Source of the DNA: G963666895 sp963666895
GTDB lineage: Bacteria > Desulfobacterota > Desulfovibrionia > Desulfovibrionales > Desulfovibrionaceae
Assembly (NCBI GenBank): GCA_963666895.2
Contig: CAXXNS010000016.1
Span: 124,001-188,000 of the forward strand
Direction of reading: 5' to 3'
Length of the DNA: 64,000 nucleotides
Translations under genes and position numbers: made by a program
Notes under the pieces: generated by a model
The model's input: the letters and a program-made list of their open reading frames with translations, nothing else
What the model was told of the DNA's origin: nothing
The model's database searches: none
Shown here: positions 62,402-64,000 of the stretch, piece after piece
How the letters are laid out: every line of letters begins with the position of its first letter
How positions within the stretch are numbered: the stretch's first letter is position 1

Positions 62402-64000
62402 ATGACGGACCGGAATTCAGGCTCTCCCCCGGATCTGGACGATGCGGACGCCCGCGTCCGCTTCGCCATGTCCGAGGACGGACTCACGCTCGGCATCAGC
62501 CGCTACTTCCCGCCCTCCGGCGCGGGCAATGAGCTGACGGCCGAGGCCATCCGCGCCCAGCTCAGGGAAGCCGGGGTGACCATGGACCCCGAGCCCGGGG
62601 CCTGCGACAAGATCATCCGCTACCTGAACGAGGGCAGGGAAATCACCAAGACGGCCCTGGTGCGCGGCCGGCCCGCCGTCGACGCCCAGGACGCCTCCCT
62701 GACCCCGGAAGGGGACGTCTCCTTCCCGGTCTTTCCCGGCCAGGTCTGCTACCGCCTGTCCCCGGCCGTGAACGCGGCCGAGGGGCTGACCATCGACGGC
62801 CGCGTGCTCAAGCCCAGGAAGACCGGCAAGCCCAAGCAGATCAAGGCCAAGGCCGGCGACAACTGCGTCTACGACGCCGGAGCCGGGACCCTGACGGCCG
62901 AGGTCTACGGCCAGGCCGGGATCAAGGACGGCCTGGTGTCGGTGCGGCCCCTGCTCTACGTGACCGAGGACGAGACCGCCCTGATGGCCACCATCCACTG
63001 GCGGGACAACCTGGGCCGGAAGATCGAGCTGGACCTGTTCGAGTCCGAGTTCCAGCGCCTGGGCGTGCACCTGGAGCCGGACGAGGAGGCCCTGGACAAG
63101 GCCGTGGCGCAGGCCGAGAAGACCAAGGAGCCCACGCCCGAGGTGGTCCTGGTCCAGGGCAAGAAGCCCGTCCCGGGCAAGGACGGCTGGATCGAGTTCG
63201 TGGTGGAGATGCCCCAGGCCGCGGGCACCATGGACGAGCAGGGCCGCATGGACTGGCGCAACAAGGGCACCCACCCCTCCATCCAGCCCGGCGACACCAT
63301 CGGCCGGGTGCACCCGCCCGAGCCCGGCCAGGGCGGCATCGACATCCACGGCAAGTCCATCCCGCCGGACGAGGGCCGTCCCCTGACGGTCACCCCGGGC
63401 GAGAACGTGGAGCAGGTCGGCGGCGACCTCTTCCGGGCCACGGGCCCGGGCATGGTGGTCTACCAGCGCAAGGTCCTGTCCGTGTCCGACTGCCTGGTGG
63501 TCAAGGACGTGGACGTGTCCTCGGGCAACATCAAGGTGGACACGGGCTCGATCCGGATCAACGGCAGCGTGCAGACCGGGTTCGAGGTCATCTCGCCCAA
63601 CCACGTGGTGGTGGGCGACACGGTGGAGAACGCCCGCATCATGGCCGGGGGCGACGTGGAGGTGAAGAACGGCGTGCTCATGGGCGAGGAAGGCGGCCTG
63701 ATCCGCGCCCGGGGCATGGTCCAGGCCGGGTTCGCCACGGGCGCGCGCATCGAGTGCGGCGGGGACGTGATCCTGGCCGGAGAGGCCTCGCACTGCCACA
63801 TCAAGACCAAGGGCATGCTCCTGGTCACCGGCACCAAGGGCGTGCTCCAGGGCGGCGAGGTGGTGGCGGTCAAGGGCGTGGAGGTGCGCGAGTTGGGCTC
63901 GGACCTGGGCGTCATGACCACGGTCATCATCCCCTGGGACGGCGAGGAGGACCCCGACCTGGCGGCCAAGAAGGCCGAGATCGTGGAGAAGCTGAACAAG
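62402..64000 (+). CDS. FapA/DUF342-family protein (3' end off window)
   Basis: At least 533 aa. From about residue 150 it has the DUF342/FapA pattern: TIDGRVLKPRKTGKPKQIKA, IQPGDTIGRVHPPEPGQGG, IDIHGKSIPPDEG. A repetitive beta-helix with GGDVEVKNGVLMGEEGG and GGDVILAGEASHCHIKTKG follows. A coiled-coil end (AAKKAEIVEKLNK) begins at the window edge. The first ~150 residues are variable. FapA-like proteins are linked to polar cell biology and flagellar placement in other bacteria. Only the start and middle are visible. Confidence 0.82.
   Translation, partial: MTDRNSGSPPDLDDADARVRFAMSEDGLTLGISRYFPPSGAGNELTAEAIRAQLREAGVTMDPEPGACDKIIRYLNEGREITKTALVRGRPAVDAQDASLTPEGDVSFPVFPGQVCYRLSPAVNAAEGLTIDGRVLKPRKTGKPKQIKAKAGDNCVYDAGAGTLTAEVYGQAGIKDGLVSVRPLLYVTEDETALMATIHWRDNLGRKIELDLFESEFQRLGVHLEPDEEALDKAVAQAEKTKEPTPEVVLVQGKKPVPGKDGWIEFVVEMPQAAGTMDEQGRMDWRNKGTHPSIQPGDTIGRVHPPEPGQGGIDIHGKSIPPDEGRPLTVTPGENVEQVGGDLFRATGPGMVVYQRKVLSVSDCLVVKDVDVSSGNIKVDTGSIRINGSVQTGFEVISPNHVVVGDTVENARIMAGGDVEVKNGVLMGEEGGLIRARGMVQAGFATGARIECGGDVILAGEASHCHIKTKGMLLVTGTKGVLQGGEVVAVKGVEVRELGSDLGVMTTVIIPWDGEEDPDLAAKKAEIVEKLNK

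Overview
The window looks like the chromosome of a high-GC deltaproteobacterium of the Desulfovibrio/Pseudodesulfovibrio type. This is inferred from gene content, not from a database search. Pointers are an Lrp-like siroheme decarboxylase beside hemL, hemC and a cobA-hemD fusion (the siroheme-dependent heme route of sulfate reducers), the anaerobic cobalamin genes cbiD, cbiET, cobM and cobT, a hydrogenase-maturation hypA, and a HesB/IscA-like selenoprotein. Most genes are tightly packed, with many ATGA or GTGA stop-start overlaps.

Layout. 0-9.2 kb: the end of a hypA gene, then a one-direction operon with a CBS-ACT protein, a complete branched-chain amino acid type ABC transporter (livG, H, M, K, F) and two acyl-CoA ligases of different families. 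9.2-10 kb: two IscA/HesB paralogues on the minus strand; the second has an in-frame UGA at the cysteine position and is read here as a selenoprotein. 10-16.6 kb: tetR, pyrR, a shikimate-kinase-like kinase and a cysteine-cluster protein; two surface-polysaccharide type genes; cobT; a membrane diguanylate cyclase. 16.7-24.6 kb: a riboflavin and housekeeping run (ribBA, ribH, nusB, a sulfotransferase, leuS, lptE, holA). holA carries a frameshift. 24.6-25.9 kb: a very AT-rich foreign gene with an HKD/PLD nuclease motif. 26-38.9 kb: radC, acyP, lon, fmdB, hemC, ribE, hemL, ahbB, gpsA, an SDR protein, cbiD and cbiET. 39-41.3 kb: an amino acid permease, cobM and the first half of a yjbQ gene.

41.26-49.41 kb is an integrated mobile element of about 8.15 kb, inserted into yjbQ by a large serine recombinase. 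The two halves of the host gene rejoin exactly in frame (146 + 253 = 399 nt, 132 aa) if the element is removed at a shared 7-bp core. The outer arms reconstruct a palindromic attP centred on that core. The element carries a complete yjbQ of its own 37 bp inside attL, with a strong ribosome binding site, so it brings a replacement for the gene it breaks. Other cargo is a degenerate EAL protein, two small minus-strand genes that share a ~90-nt trailer, a helicase-like replication protein, a P22-type antirepressor and a second, small serine recombinase with an apparently leaderless promoter.

49.4-64 kb: the yjbQ 3' half, a PEP-CTERM-like secreted protein, a cysteine-rich small protein, methyltransferases, PilZ, AMMECR1, an MFS transporter, purN, cobA-hemD (frameshifted in a G/C run), a cupin, valS, a BPL_N protein and a FapA/DUF342 protein cut by the window end.

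Two ~125-bp imperfect palindromes (38.81 and 52.44 kb) form a repeat family. Both abut a stop codon in the same orientation and their internal stems covary. The frameshifts in holA, cobA-hemD and the AT-rich gene all lie in or near homopolymers, so sequencing error must be weighed against real decay.
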